Below, one piece after another: positions 27,215 to 37,226 of a stretch of 64,000 nucleotides of DNA. The notes below the pieces were generated by a model. It worked only from the letters and a program-made list of their open reading frames with translations. It ran no database searches and had not been told where the DNA came from. The position numbers and the translations under genes are program-made. Position 1 is the stretch's first letter. The number at the start of each line of letters is the position of its first letter. Source of the DNA: Actinacidiphila epipremni (GTDB lineage: Bacteria; Actinomycetota; Actinomycetes; Streptomycetales; Streptomycetaceae); contig NZ_JAATEJ010000038.1 of the NCBI RefSeq assembly GCF_012034175.1, positions 1-64,000 of the forward strand. The letters are read 5' to 3'.

Positions 27215-27259
27215 CGCACCCATCGCACCCATCGCACCCATCGCACCGGTCGCACCGGC
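27215..27259. repeat. Five 9-base tandem repeats after the TetR gene
   Basis: CGCACCCAT occurs three times in a row, followed by the variants CGCACCGGT and CGCACCGGC. A run of eight T residues follows at 27288-27295. No gene lies in the 184 bases between the TetR and MFS genes. Confidence 0.75.
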
Positions 27260-27306
27260 CGGCGGCTCGCACCGCACCCTCCCGGCATTTTTTTTGCCCC
27301 TCAAAC

Positions 27307-27324
27307 TTAGTCATCAATTACTAA
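27307..27324. promoter_or_regulatory. Probable TetR operator 2 (efflux gene)
   Basis: TTAGTCATCAATTACTAA is an inverted repeat (TTAGT/ACTAA) 62 bases upstream of the MFS start. It agrees with operator 1 at 13 of 17 positions. A possible -35 (TTGCCC, 27294) lies just upstream, so the site would overlap the promoter. Confidence 0.6.
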
Positions 27325-27386
27325 CCGCCACCTCCGGCGGAACCGCCCGAAGCCATCCCGACAGGGGAGCGAAGGAGACACAGGGC

Positions 27387-28859
27387 ATGGAAGCCACCGC
27401 CACCAGCACCGACACCGCGGCCCCCGCGCCGCGCGGCCGAGCCACCGCAGGCTGGGCGCTGCTCATCACCAGCGTCGCCGGTTTCATGGCCGCGCTCGAC
27501 AACCTCGTCGTCACCACCGCCCTGCCGTCCATCCGCAAGGACCTCGGCGGCGCGCTGTCCGACCTCGAATGGACGGTGAACGCCTACACGCTCACCTTCG
27601 CCGTCCTGCTGATGTTCGGCGCCTCGCTCGGCGACCGCTTCGGCCGCCGCAAGCTCTTCATCACCGGTCTGACCATCTTCACCGGGGCCTCCGCCGCAGC
27701 CGCCATGGCACCCGGCATCAACGAGCTCATCGCCTTCCGGGCCGTCCAGGGCGTCGGCGCGGCCATCATGATGCCGCTCACCCTCACCCTGCTGTCCGCG
27801 GCCGTGCCGGCCGAGCGCCGGGGGGCCGCCTTCGGCATCTGGGGCGCGGTCAACGGCCTGGCCGTCGCGTCCGGGCCGCTCATCGGCGGCAGCCTCACCG
27901 AGCACATCTCCTGGCAGTGGATCTTCTGGCTGAACGTCCCGCTCGGCCTGCTGCTCCTCCCGCTGGCCCGGATGCGCCTGGCCGAGTCCACGGCGCCCGG
28001 CGCCCGCCTCGACGGCCGCGGCACCGTACTGATCAGCCTCGGCCTGTTCGGCATCGTCTTCGGCCTGGTCAACGCCACCTCGCACGGCTGGACCAGCGCC
28101 CGCGTCCTCACCGGCCTGATCGCCGGCGGCATCCTGGTGGCCGCGTTCGTCCGGCACGGCATGACCGCCCGGCACCCCATGCTGCCGATGCGGCTCTTCC
28201 GTGGCCGCGCCTTCACCGCGATCAACGCCTCCGCCGCGCTGATGTTCACCGGCATGTTCGGCGCGATCTTCCTGCTCAGCCAGTTCCTGCAGACCGTCGT
28301 CGGCTACACGCCCACTGAGGCGGGCCTGCGGATGCTGCCCTGGACCGGCATGCCCATGATCGTCGCGCCGATCGCCGGCTTCCTCACCGACCGCATCGGC
28401 GGCAAGCCCGTCGTCGCCGCGGGCCTGGCCCTCCAGGCGATCGGCCTCGGCTGGTTCGCGCTGATCATCTCGCCCGACGTCTCCTACGCCGCGCAGCTGC
28501 CCGCGCTGATCCTGTCCGGCACCGGCATGGCTCTCTTCATCGCCCCGGCCACCAGCCTGGTGATGTCCAGCGTCGTCCCCGCCGAGCAGGGCATCGCCTC
28601 CGGCGCGAACAACGCCCTGCGCGAGGTCGGCGGCGCGCTCGGCATCGCCCTCCTCGGCTCGATCTTCGCCGCGCAGGGCGGTTACGAGTCCGCGGCCTCG
28701 TACGTCGACGGCCTGGTCCCCGCGCTGTGGGTCGGCGCGGCGATCCTGACCGCCGGCTTCCTCGCGGCGCTGCTGCTGCCCCACCGCCGCCCCGCCCGCG
28801 GCCCGGTCGCCGGCAACCTGGCGGACGCCCCGGGGGACCGGCTCCAGAAGGTCGGCTGA
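27387..28859 (+). CDS. MFS drug efflux transporter, DHA2 (14-helix) type
   Basis: A 490-residue transporter of the EmrB/QacA group with about 14 membrane segments. Motif A appears as GASLGDRFGRRKLF. Motif C-like sequence occurs in helix 5 (AVNGLAVASGPLIGGSL), which is typical of proton-driven exporters. DNLVVTTALPSIRKDLG in helix 1 is the DHA2 signature region with the membrane Asp. ATG 27387 has GAAGGAG at a good distance. A strong terminator lies directly downstream. It is probably controlled by the adjacent TetR protein through the operator at 27307. The exported compound is unknown. Confidence 0.93.
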   Translation: MEATATSTDTAAPAPRGRATAGWALLITSVAGFMAALDNLVVTTALPSIRKDLGGALSDLEWTVNAYTLTFAVLLMFGASLGDRFGRRKLFITGLTIFTGASAAAAMAPGINELIAFRAVQGVGAAIMMPLTLTLLSAAVPAERRGAAFGIWGAVNGLAVASGPLIGGSLTEHISWQWIFWLNVPLGLLLLPLARMRLAESTAPGARLDGRGTVLISLGLFGIVFGLVNATSHGWTSARVLTGLIAGGILVAAFVRHGMTARHPMLPMRLFRGRAFTAINASAALMFTGMFGAIFLLSQFLQTVVGYTPTEAGLRMLPWTGMPMIVAPIAGFLTDRIGGKPVVAAGLALQAIGLGWFALIISPDVSYAAQLPALILSGTGMALFIAPATSLVMSSVVPAEQGIASGANNALREVGGALGIALLGSIFAAQGGYESAASYVDGLVPALWVGAAILTAGFLAALLLPHRRPARGPVAGNLADAPGDRLQKVG

Positions 28860-28872
28860 ACGCCCGCGGTGC

Positions 28873-28907
28873 GAAGGGGGCGGCCGGGTGGACCGGCCGC
28901 CCCCTTC
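28873..28907 (+). terminator. Terminator of the efflux gene
   Basis: A perfect 15-base stem (GAAGGGGGCGGCCGG and its complement) with a 5-base loop, 13 bases after the MFS stop. Confidence 0.85.
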
Positions 28908-28958
28908 GGCGTCCGCTCACATGGCCAAAACCGCCTCCCACCACGTACGATCCGCCGC

Positions 28959-29708
28959 ATGCTCGCGGCGCGCTCCCCGGAGCGGCTTGCCGCCCTCGCG
29001 GCGGACGTACGGCCGCCGAGGCCGCACGAATACGACTCCCACCCGCCGATCGCCGAACGCGTCGCGCTCCTCCTGCAACTCCCCGCGGACGCGGACGCCG
29101 ACGCTGGGCCCGACGCCGGCCCCGCGACCGTGGCCGCCTCCGCCTCGGCCTCCGCCGACGCGCCGGCGATCACCCTCCTGCGCGAGGCCGACGCGGTCTT
29201 CGCCGCCCTGGAGCCCGGCACCCTCACCGCGCAGGGGGCGCGCCTGCCCCGTACCACCTGGGACGCGATGGTACGAGCGCACGTCGTCGCCGAGGCGGAG
29301 GCGTTCTCGCAGCCGCTGCGGCTGGCGGTCGCCCGCGCGACGGGCGCCTCGCGGGACCGGCTCCCCGACCTCGGAGAGGTGCTGGCCGCGTTCGACGCGG
29401 GCCTGCTCTGGACGGACATCGCCGGCCGCCTCCCCAAGCCCCCGCAGGCCGCCCGCCTCACCGGCGCGTCCGCCCGCAACTTCATCCGCCCCGCCGTCTT
29501 CGACGCCCTCGCCGGCCTCATCCACCTCCACCTCCTCGCCTCCGGCGAGGCCACCCCCACCATCGCCTGGCCCACCCGCCCCGGCCTCACCCTCCCCCCG
29601 CACTGGGAGTCCACCATGGACGCCGCCCTCGACGCGGCCACCTCCGACACCCCCGACACCACTCCCCTCCGCACCCTCCTCGCCACGACAACGCCAGCCC
29701 CGGCATAG
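28959..29708 (+). pseudogene. Possible C-terminal remnant of an M48-type metallopeptidase
   Basis: A 249-residue reading from ATG 28959. It begins directly in a segment resembling the end of M48 peptidase domains (RSPERLAALAADVRPPRPHEYDSHPPIAERVALL, read in pieces), including SHPPIAERV, and then continues as an alanine-rich helical region. No HExxH motif, no membrane segments and no good ribosome binding site are present. Most of the catalytic part of such a protease is therefore missing, which suggests a 5' deletion. Alternatively it is an independent gene of unknown role. It stands alone behind the efflux-gene terminator. Confidence 0.5.
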
Positions 29709-29990
29709 GCGTTTTCCCCCGGCCCCTTCTCCCGCCAGGGGGGCGACGCTCGCCGAGCAAGAACAGACGTAACGGCGTAGACCGCCCCCGAATCCGCCCC
29801 CCACAACGCACCCGGCCGGGGCCCGGCAAAGGGGAACGGCCACCGCTGTACCGGAAGTCAACCGGCGATCGGGTACGGCCCGGCAACCGGCACGGTCGTG
29901 CGGCAAAGACGGCACAGACAGTCAGCCCCACCGGCAGGGGCGGCCGTAGCCACCGGCGGAAAGGGGGGGACAGTCGGCCGGCCGCGGGGG
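29709..29990. other. Non-coding gap between the remnant and murB
   Basis: 282 bases without a defendable gene, RNA or repeat. It separates two convergent genes. Confidence 0.6.
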
Positions 29991-31043
29991 CTAGAGCTCG
30001 ACCCCCACCATCACCGGCTCGTTCGTCAAGGTCACGCCGAAGGTGTGCTGGACGCCGGTGCGGATGGTGCGGGCGAGGGTGAGGAGGTCTTGGGTGGTGG
30101 CGGGGCCGCGGTTGGTGAGGGCGAGGGTGTGTTTGGTGGAGATGCGGGCCGGGCCCGTGCCGTAGCCCTTGGGGAAGCCGGCCTTGTCGATGAGCCAGGC
30201 CGCGCTGGTCTTCGTACGGTCGTCGCCGGCGCCCGAGGGGTACGCGGGCGGGGTGGTGTCGGGGCCGAGGTGGTCGTGGACGCGGTCGAGGAAGGCGGCG
30301 TACTCCGCCGGCGTCAGGACGGGGTTGGTGAAGAAGGAGCCGGCCGACCAGGTGTCGTGGTCGGACTCGTCCAGGACCATGCCCTTGCCCGCGCGCAGGG
30401 CGAGGACCGTCGCGCCGGCCTTCTCCAGCGGGACCCGCTCACCCACCTCGACGCCCAGCGCCCGCGCGGTCTCCGCGTACTTCAGCGGCGCGGACATGCC
30501 CGCGGCGTCCTCCAGCGCGAACCGCACCCGCAGCACGACAAAGCGGGACGGGTCCTCCTTGAAGCGGCTGCCGCGGTACGAGAAGGCGCACTCCTCCCGC
30601 GCGAGGGTGACCGTCTCGCCGGACCGCCGGTCGTACGCCACGACCTCCGTGATCGTGCCGGCGACCTCCTGCCCGTACGCCCCGACGTTCTGGATCGGCG
30701 TGGCGCCGGCGGAGCCGGGGATACCGGCGAGGCATTCCACCCCCGCGAGCCCGGCCCGTACGGTCGCGGCGACGGCCTCGCTCCAGTTCTCGCCGGCGGC
30801 CAGCTCAAGGGCGGTGCCCCGCAGCGAGACCCCCTGCGTGGCGATACGGATCGCCGTACCCGGGAAGCCGTCGTCCGAGATGACCAGGTTGGACCCGCCG
30901 CCCAGCAGCAGCACGGGCTCACCGCGGCGGTCCGCGTCCCGTACCGCGGCGACGAGCTCCGCGTCGGTGCGGGCCGTCAGCAGACGGTCGGCGGGGCCGC
31001 CGAGGCGGAGGGTCGTGTACGGGGCGAGCGCGTTCGGGTGCAC
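29991..31043 (-). CDS. murB: UDP-N-acetylenolpyruvoylglucosamine reductase
   Basis: A 350-residue MurB that reduces UDP-GlcNAc-enolpyruvate to UDP-MurNAc with NADPH and FAD in peptidoglycan precursor synthesis. The FAD-binding segment LLLGGGSNLVISD is at about residues 45-57, and IPGSAGATPIQNVGAYGQEV at about 108-127 forms the second flavin contact. The catalytic serine is Ser236 in TWSAGSFFTNPV. A C-terminal domain with the type I tyrosine-containing loop fits the E. coli class. The GTG start at 31043 is the only good one. Upstream, between this gene and add, is copy A of the dispersed palindrome. Confidence 0.96.
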   Translation of the reverse strand: MHPNALAPYTTLRLGGPADRLLTARTDAELVAAVRDADRRGEPVLLLGGGSNLVISDDGFPGTAIRIATQGVSLRGTALELAAGENWSEAVAATVRAGLAGVECLAGIPGSAGATPIQNVGAYGQEVAGTITEVVAYDRRSGETVTLAREECAFSYRGSRFKEDPSRFVVLRVRFALEDAAGMSAPLKYAETARALGVEVGERVPLEKAGATVLALRAGKGMVLDESDHDTWSAGSFFTNPVLTPAEYAAFLDRVHDHLGPDTTPPAYPSGAGDDRTKTSAAWLIDKAGFPKGYGTGPARISTKHTLALTNRGPATTQDLLTLARTIRTGVQHTFGVTLTNEPVMVGVEL

Positions 31044-31113
31044 GACTTCAGCTTATGGCGCCGCCGGCGTACCGCCCGCGTACCGGCACCCGCCGACGGC
31101 GCCAGGAGGGGAG

Positions 31114-31220
31114 GATCCGGGGGGTGCCCCCGCAGGACTGCGCACACAGGGCGGCACCGGATACGTAAGACGTCATGTGCGCAGTCCGAGGAGGTACCCC
31201 CCGGAGCGTCCCCGACCCCA
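31114..31220 (-). repeat. Dispersed palindromic repeat, copy A
   Basis: A 107-base element 70 bases upstream of murB and 53 bases after add. It matches copy B (53009-53118) almost completely outside the central 20 bases. It contains an 11-base inner inverted repeat (GGACTGCGCAC/GTGCGCAGTCC) and outer CCGGGGGG arms, so it can fold into a long hairpin. Its orientation is given by the transcription direction of add and murB and equals that of copy B relative to its genes. Confidence 0.85.
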
Positions 31221-31273
31221 CCCCCCGAACAGAAGGCGCACCCCCGAAAAGCCGCACCGCACACCAACCAGGC

Positions 31274-32314
31274 TCACTCCGCCAGCCACGCCTCGATCCC
31301 GCCGAGCAGCCGCTCCCGCACCTCCCCGGGCGCCCGCGACGCCCGCACCGACTGCCGCGCCAGCTCCGCCAGCTCCTCGTCCGTGAAGCCGTGCACATCC
31401 CGCGCGATCTCGTACTGCGCCGCCAGCCGCGACCCGAAGAGCAGCGGATCGTCCGCCCCGAGCGCCATCGGCACGCCGGCCTCGTAGAGATGCCGCAGGG
31501 GTACGTCCTCGGGCTTGTCGTACACCCCGAGGGCGACATTCGACGCCGGGCACACCTCGCACGTCACCCCGCTGTCCGCGAGCCGGCGGATCAGCCGCGG
31601 GTCCTCCGCCGCGCGCACCCCGTGCCCGACCCGCTCCGCGTGCAGGTCGTCCAGGCAGTCCCGCACGCTCGCCGGCCCCGCCAGCTCGCCCCCGTGCGGC
31701 GCGGCCAGCAGCCCGCCGTCCCGCGCGATCGCGAACGCCCGGTCGAAGTCCCGCGCGAGCCCGCGCCGTTCGTCGTTGGACAGGCCGAACCCGATCACCC
31801 CCTGGTCGGCGTACCGCACGGCGAGCCGGGCCAGCGTACGGGCGTCCAGCGGGTGCTTCATGCGGTTCGCCGCGACGATCACCGCCATCCCGACGCCCGT
31901 GTCCTGCGCGGCGCCGCGCACCGCGTCGAGGATCAGCTCCAACGTGGGGATGAGCCCGCCGAGCCGGGGAGCGTACGACGTCGGGTCGACCTGGATCTCC
32001 AGCCAGCCGGAGCCGTCCGCCGCGTCCTCCTGCGCGGCCTCGCGCACGAGCCGGTAGATGTCCTCGGGCGTGCGCAGGCAGCTGCGGGCGGCGTCGTAGA
32101 GCCGCTGGAAGCGGAACCAGCCGCGCTCGTCGGTGGCCCGCAGCTTCGGCGGCTCGCCGGAGGTCAGCGCCTCGGGCAGGTGGACGCCGTGCCGGTCGGC
32201 CAGCTCAAGGAGCGTGGTGGGCCGCATGGAGCCGGTGAAATGCAGGTGCAGGTGGGCCTTGGGGAGCTTGCGGATGTCCCGGCCGCCGGACTCCGTACGT
32301 ACATCGCGTGCCAT
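31274..32314 (-). CDS. add: Adenosine deaminase
   Basis: A 346-residue zinc-dependent deaminase converting adenosine to inosine (purine salvage, cytosol). Zinc ligands and catalytic motifs are in order: HLHLHFTGS (His23, His25), PHGGE with the catalytic Glu, VGHGVR, and the metal Asp in ALGADDPLLF. It starts at ATG 32314 and is transcribed in the same direction as aspC upstream and murB downstream. Length and motifs are normal for bacterial Add proteins. The dispersed palindrome lies immediately downstream. Confidence 0.95.
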   Translation of the reverse strand: MARDVRTESGGRDIRKLPKAHLHLHFTGSMRPTTLLELADRHGVHLPEALTSGEPPKLRATDERGWFRFQRLYDAARSCLRTPEDIYRLVREAAQEDAADGSGWLEIQVDPTSYAPRLGGLIPTLELILDAVRGAAQDTGVGMAVIVAANRMKHPLDARTLARLAVRYADQGVIGFGLSNDERRGLARDFDRAFAIARDGGLLAAPHGGELAGPASVRDCLDDLHAERVGHGVRAAEDPRLIRRLADSGVTCEVCPASNVALGVYDKPEDVPLRHLYEAGVPMALGADDPLLFGSRLAAQYEIARDVHGFTDEELAELARQSVRASRAPGEVRERLLGGIEAWLAE

Positions 32315-32459
32315 CCCAAGATCCTGCTATAAGCGAGCCCCCGCTCGGAACCGGATTCTCCGAACGGGGGCTTGCCCGAATGCGTGACCGCCGTCACGGC
32401 CGGCGTAAGCCTGACGCATGAAGCAGCACCACGCCGCGGCGTAAGCCCGCAGCCGGACC

Positions 32460-33713
<1,254 letters not shown>

Positions 33714-33809
33714 ACGTGCATGGTCCCAGACGCACACCCCGCCGGGCACCGGGGTTTGACGGCATCGGCCGCCCGGACAACGCGTTCGGAGGCTTTCCGC
33801 AGCAAGGCG

Positions 33810-33839
33810 TTCGACGAGATGCCTCCGAGCACGTACACT
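33810..33839 (+). promoter_or_regulatory. Promoter of the tRNA-Trp / secE unit
   Basis: TTCGAC (33810-33815), an 18-base spacer and TACACT (33834-33839). The -10 box is excellent, the -35 fair. Transcription would start about 53 bases before the tRNA. Confidence 0.5.
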
Positions 33840-33898
33840 CAACCGTCGATGGCTCTCCCGGCGGTTGCCGCCTGCGGTACGTTGGGAGCGTCCGTCGA

Positions 33899-33971
33899 AG
33901 GGTCGTAGCTCAATTGGTAGAGCACTGGTCTCCAAAACCAGCGGTTGGGGGTTCAAGTCCCTCCGGCCCTG
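33899..33971 (+). tRNA. tRNA-Trp (CCA)
   Basis: A 73-base tRNA. Acceptor AGGGTCG pairs with CGGCCCT (one G-U pair), the anticodon stem CTGGT/ACCAG encloses CTCCAAA (anticodon CCA), and the T arm GGGTTCAAGTCCC is intact. Its position just upstream of secE-nusG is conserved across actinomycetes. Confidence 0.97.
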
Positions 33972-34077
33972 CTCCACACGTCCTCCCCGGACGTGGGCAG
34001 GCAGATGCAGGCATAGGCACTCGCCGTACCGCGCGACGGGCGCGGCACGGCCACGACCCGGAGTCAGGTGAGGACGA

Positions 34078-34371
34078 GTGACTGAGATCACGGACTCCAT
34101 CGAGGTCCCTGAGCCTGACGCGTCTCAGGACGACAAGGACACCGAGAAGAAGCCCCGCCGCGGTGGCAAGCGCGGCAAGAAGGGCCCGCTGGGCCGTCTC
34201 GGGCTCTTCTACCGGCAGATCATCGCGGAGCTCCGCAAGGTCGTCTGGCCCACGCGCAACGACCTCACCACGTACACCACTGTGGTGATTGTCTTCGTTG
34301 TGGTCGTCATCGCCTTCGTGAGCGTGGTTGACTGGGGTTTCAGCAAGCTCGTTTCCGCCGTTTTCGGCTGA
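34078..34371 (+). CDS. secE: Preprotein translocase subunit SecE
   Basis: A 97-residue SecE. A charged, lysine/arginine-rich N-terminal tail precedes the conserved amphipathic segment [20 protein letters not shown] and one transmembrane helix (about 67-90). SecE clamps the SecY channel of the protein-export machinery. The GTG start at 34078 follows GTGAGGACGA. nusG begins 125 bases downstream on the same strand, as in most bacteria. Confidence 0.97.
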   Translation: MTEITDSIEVPEPDASQDDKDTEKKPRRGGKRGKKGPLGRLGLFYRQIIAELRKVVWPTRNDLTTYTTVVIVFVVVVIAFVSVVDWGFSKLVSAVFG

Positions 34372-34496
34372 GCCTTCCGCTCCGGCCGAGCCGGTCTCGG
34401 GCCGGGTTCCGCGTCCCGCCTGTCCGCGCGGAGGGCGCAGGGCGCTGGTCGCCCCGCCCGCAGTGCCACCTTTGAAGTCAGGAAGAAGCAGTCACC

Positions 34497-35420
34497 GTGT
34501 CTGACCCGAACGTGTACGACGACGCCGACGAAACCGTCGAGGGCGAAGAAGCGCTCGATGTCGTCGAGGCCGCCGACGGCGATGAGGACCAGGCGGCTGC
34601 GGCCGGCCTGGCCGCGGGTGAAACCGCCGGGGCCGACGTCCACGTCGAGGAGGAGTCCGAGGCTGCGGGCGAGGACGAGGCGGAGGACGCCTCGGAGTCC
34701 GCGGAGAGCGCCGAGGGCGAGTCCGCGGAGGGCGCCGAGGCTGCCGAGGGCGAGTCCGGTGAGCCCGCCGAGGACGAGTCCGCCGAGGGCGAGGAGCCGG
34801 CCGCTCCCGTCGACCCGGTGGCCGCGTTCCGCGAGGAGCTGCGCACCCTGCCCGGCGAGTGGTACGTGATCCACACCTACGCCGGCTACGAGAACCGGGT
34901 GAAGTCCAACCTGGAGCAGCGTGCCGTCTCGCTGAACGTCGAGGAGTACATCTACCAGGCCGAGGTCCCGCAGGAGGAAGTCGTTCAGATCAAGAACGGC
35001 GACCGCAAGACCATCCGGCAGAACAAGCTCCCCGGCTACGTCCTGGTCCGCATGGACCTGACGAACGAGTCCTGGGGCGTCGTCCGCAACACCCCCGGCG
35101 TCACCGGCTTCGTCGGCAACGCGTACGACCCGTACCCGCTGACCCTCGACGAGATCGTCAAGATGCTCGCCCCCGAGGTCGAGGCCGCCGCCGAAGCCGC
35201 CGCGATCGCCGAGGGCACCGCCGTCCCCCGCAAGGTCGAGGTCCAGGTCCTGGACTTCGAGGTCGGCGACTCGGTCACCGTCACCGACGGCCCCTTCGCC
35301 ACCCTCCAGGCGACGATCAACGAGATCAACCCCGACTCGAAGAAGGTCAAGGGCCTCGTGGAGATCTTCGGCCGCGAGACCCCGGTCGAGCTCAGCTTCG
35401 ACCAGATCCAGAAGAACTAG
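34497..35420 (+). CDS. nusG: Transcription elongation/termination factor NusG with long acidic N-terminus
   Basis: A 307-residue NusG. The first 118 or so residues are a highly acidic, alanine/glutamate-rich low-complexity region, an extension typical of Streptomyces NusG. The NGN domain follows ([19 protein letters not shown] from about 121, then [12 protein letters not shown]-type sequence), and the KOW domain is at about 255-307 ([16 protein letters not shown]). It binds RNA polymerase and couples transcription with Rho or ribosomes. GTG 34497 is used. A very strong terminator follows, so it is not co-transcribed with rplK here. Confidence 0.96.
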   Translation: MSDPNVYDDADETVEGEEALDVVEAADGDEDQAAAAGLAAGETAGADVHVEEESEAAGEDEAEDASESAESAEGESAEGAEAAEGESGEPAEDESAEGEEPAAPVDPVAAFREELRTLPGEWYVIHTYAGYENRVKSNLEQRAVSLNVEEYIYQAEVPQEEVVQIKNGDRKTIRQNKLPGYVLVRMDLTNESWGVVRNTPGVTGFVGNAYDPYPLTLDEIVKMLAPEVEAAAEAAAIAEGTAVPRKVEVQVLDFEVGDSVTVTDGPFATLQATINEINPDSKKVKGLVEIFGRETPVELSFDQIQKN

Positions 35421-35429
35421 CTCCGCCCG

Positions 35430-35493
35430 CACGCATACGCCTGAGCCCCTGCCTACTCCGCGGAGAGGGCAGGGGCTCAGGCGTGTGCGTGCG
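35430..35493 (+). terminator. Long terminator hairpin after nusG
   Basis: A 25-base stem with a single mismatch (beginning GCACGCATACGCCTGAGCC) and a 14-base loop starts ten bases after the nusG stop. It also lies just beyond the 3' end of the convergent lipase gene and can serve both. Confidence 0.9.
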
Positions 35494-35505
35494 GGGTGGG
35501 GCCGG

Positions 35506-36306
35506 TCAGTCGTTGGCGTTCAGGACCGGGAGGTAGCCCGCGGAGTGGCCGGTGGCCGTGGGGTGGTAGGACTCCCAGCTCGGCGAGATGACGAGGGAGT
35601 GCAGGTAGTCGTCACCGGAGCAGAGCTCGTGGCCCTTGAAGGTGGGGCGGACGTCGCCGAAGACGAAGCCATGGGCGGCTGCGACCGAGGCGGTGGTGGA
35701 GTCGAGGACGTCGGCCGCCTCGTCGATCTTCTGGTGCTTGGTGTCGCTGAGGCCGATGCAGAACCAGGCCGACAGGTCGTACATGTCCGGGTAGCCGAGG
35801 ACGACGACCCGCGCGTTGGGCGCCTTCGCGCGGATGGCGTTGTAGACCGTGTTGAGCCGCCCGGGCAGGGTGTTGCGGACGAAGGTCTCCGCCTGGTTGA
35901 CCCGGTTGACGCACGTGCTGTCGGAGCCGGTCACGCAGGTCGTCATGACGTCGGAGAAGCCCGCGTCGTTGCCGCCGATGGTGAGCGTGACCAGGCCGGT
36001 GGAGGAGTTCAGCCCGCCGAGCTGGCTTGCCGTCACATCGCTGGTCACTGCGCCCGAGCAGGCCGCGAAGGTGAACGAGGACGGGCTGTGGGCACTGGCC
36101 CACAACGCCGGGTACGCGCTGTTGCTGCGGTGACAGTCACCGCTGGAGCTGATGTAGTTCCCGGCGCCGTTCCCTGCCGAGTACGAGTCCCCGAGCGCGA
36201 CATACGCCGGCCCGGCGGCCTGCGCCGTCGTACCGGTGAGCACCAGCGCCGCCGTCAGGGCGGACGCCAGCGCGACAAGCGCGGTCAAAGGCCTGGTCAG
36301 TCTCAC
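35506..36306 (-). CDS. Secreted SGNH/GDSL lipase
   Basis: A 266-residue secreted esterase. A signal peptide with a basic start, a hydrophobic core and a likely cleavage after AQA at residue 30 leads into the first SGNH block (VALGDSYSAG, catalytic Ser41). GGND at about 111-114 holds the oxyanion glycine and asparagine, and ESYHPTATGH holds the catalytic histidine (His248). Six cysteines are consistent with three disulfides, as in Streptomyces coelicolor SGNH lipases. GTG 36306 follows GGAGG. It is inserted between nusG and rplK, which are usually adjacent. It would act on ester substrates outside the cell. Confidence 0.93.
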   Translation of the reverse strand: MRLTRPLTALVALASALTAALVLTGTTAQAAGPAYVALGDSYSAGNGAGNYISSSGDCHRSNSAYPALWASAHSPSSFTFAACSGAVTSDVTASQLGGLNSSTGLVTLTIGGNDAGFSDVMTTCVTGSDSTCVNRVNQAETFVRNTLPGRLNTVYNAIRAKAPNARVVVLGYPDMYDLSAWFCIGLSDTKHQKIDEAADVLDSTTASVAAAHGFVFGDVRPTFKGHELCSGDDYLHSLVISPSWESYHPTATGHSAGYLPVLNAND

Positions 36307-36707
36307 GGAACCTCCAGGGGGGAGAGATGCTGCCAGACTTTGGTACCAGCCAGTAGGTATCCCCGGGAAGTGTCCATGCCAAGAATTCTCCCCGCGTAGA
36401 CCGGAATTTCAGCAACACCCCCTGCGACACATGAGCCCCAGGGTGACTTCTGGGGCCCGCAGTTGACCGCCCGTCACCTGACGGGATGTCGCCTGACGCC
36501 TCCTCGCGCGGGCGCCGGCCGCCGCGGTGTCACCGGATGGTGGTGACCATAAGTCGCGGTGCGTGAGCACAGTGCTACCGCACCAGGTCGTGGAAACGGA
36601 AGCCGGGAAGCCGTCGATTTCGGTGGGCGTCGCTGTACCCGCTATCGTGGTGCGGTATGCCTGCTCGCAGGCATGGAAAAAACTCTCAACAGGACCCGGA
36701 GAGAGCA
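36307..36707 (+). promoter_or_regulatory. Upstream region of rplK, with possible promoter at 36619-36648
   Basis: This 401-base gap separates the divergent lipase and rplK genes. A plausible promoter is TTCGGT (36619), an 18-base spacer and TATCGT (36643-36648). It is followed by the perfect inverted repeat ATGCCTGC/GCAGGCAT at about 36657-36674, inside the predicted leader. A GGAGAGAG site precedes rplK. No gene is seen in the gap. Confidence 0.45.
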
Positions 36708-37142
36708 ATGCCTCCCAAGAAGAAGAAGGTCACGGGGCTGATCAAGCTCCAGATCAACGCCGGTGCGGCCAACCCGGCGCCGCCGGTCGGCCCGGCGCTG
36801 GGCCAGCACGGCGTGAACATCATGGAGTTCTGCAAGGCCTACAACGCGGCCACCGAGTCGCAGCGCGGCATGGTGATCCCGGTGGAGATCACGGTCTACG
36901 AGGACCGCTCCTTCACCTTCGTCACCAAGACGCCGCCGGCGGCCAAGCTGATCCTCAAGGCCGCGGGTGTCGACAAGGGCTCCGGCACCCCGCACACCAA
37001 GAAGGTCGCCAAGCTCACCCGCGACCAGGTGCGCGAGATCGCCACGACCAAGCTGCCCGACCTCAACGCGAACGACCTGGACGCCGCGGAGAAGATCATC
37101 GCGGGGACGGCTCGTTCTATGGGTATTACCGTCGAGGGCTGA
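36708..37142 (+). CDS. rplK: 50S ribosomal protein L11
   Basis: A 144-residue L11, full length, with the proline-rich N-terminal domain ([20 protein letters not shown]) and the RNA-binding C-terminal domain ([20 protein letters not shown]). It forms the GTPase-associated centre of the large subunit and is the target region of thiostrepton. ATG 36708 follows GGAGAGAG. It is co-transcribed with rplA, 85 bases downstream. Confidence 0.98.
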
Positions 37143-37226
37143 TTCCAGCCCTCGCAGAAGCACCACAGTGGGAGGGCCTGCTCGGCCCGGACCACGACTC
37201 CATTCGAAGAACGTAGGAGCACACAC

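Noticed and set aside
27215-27259. Tandem repeats considered as a CRISPR-like array
   Set aside because: Units are 9 bases without spacers, and there are no cas genes.
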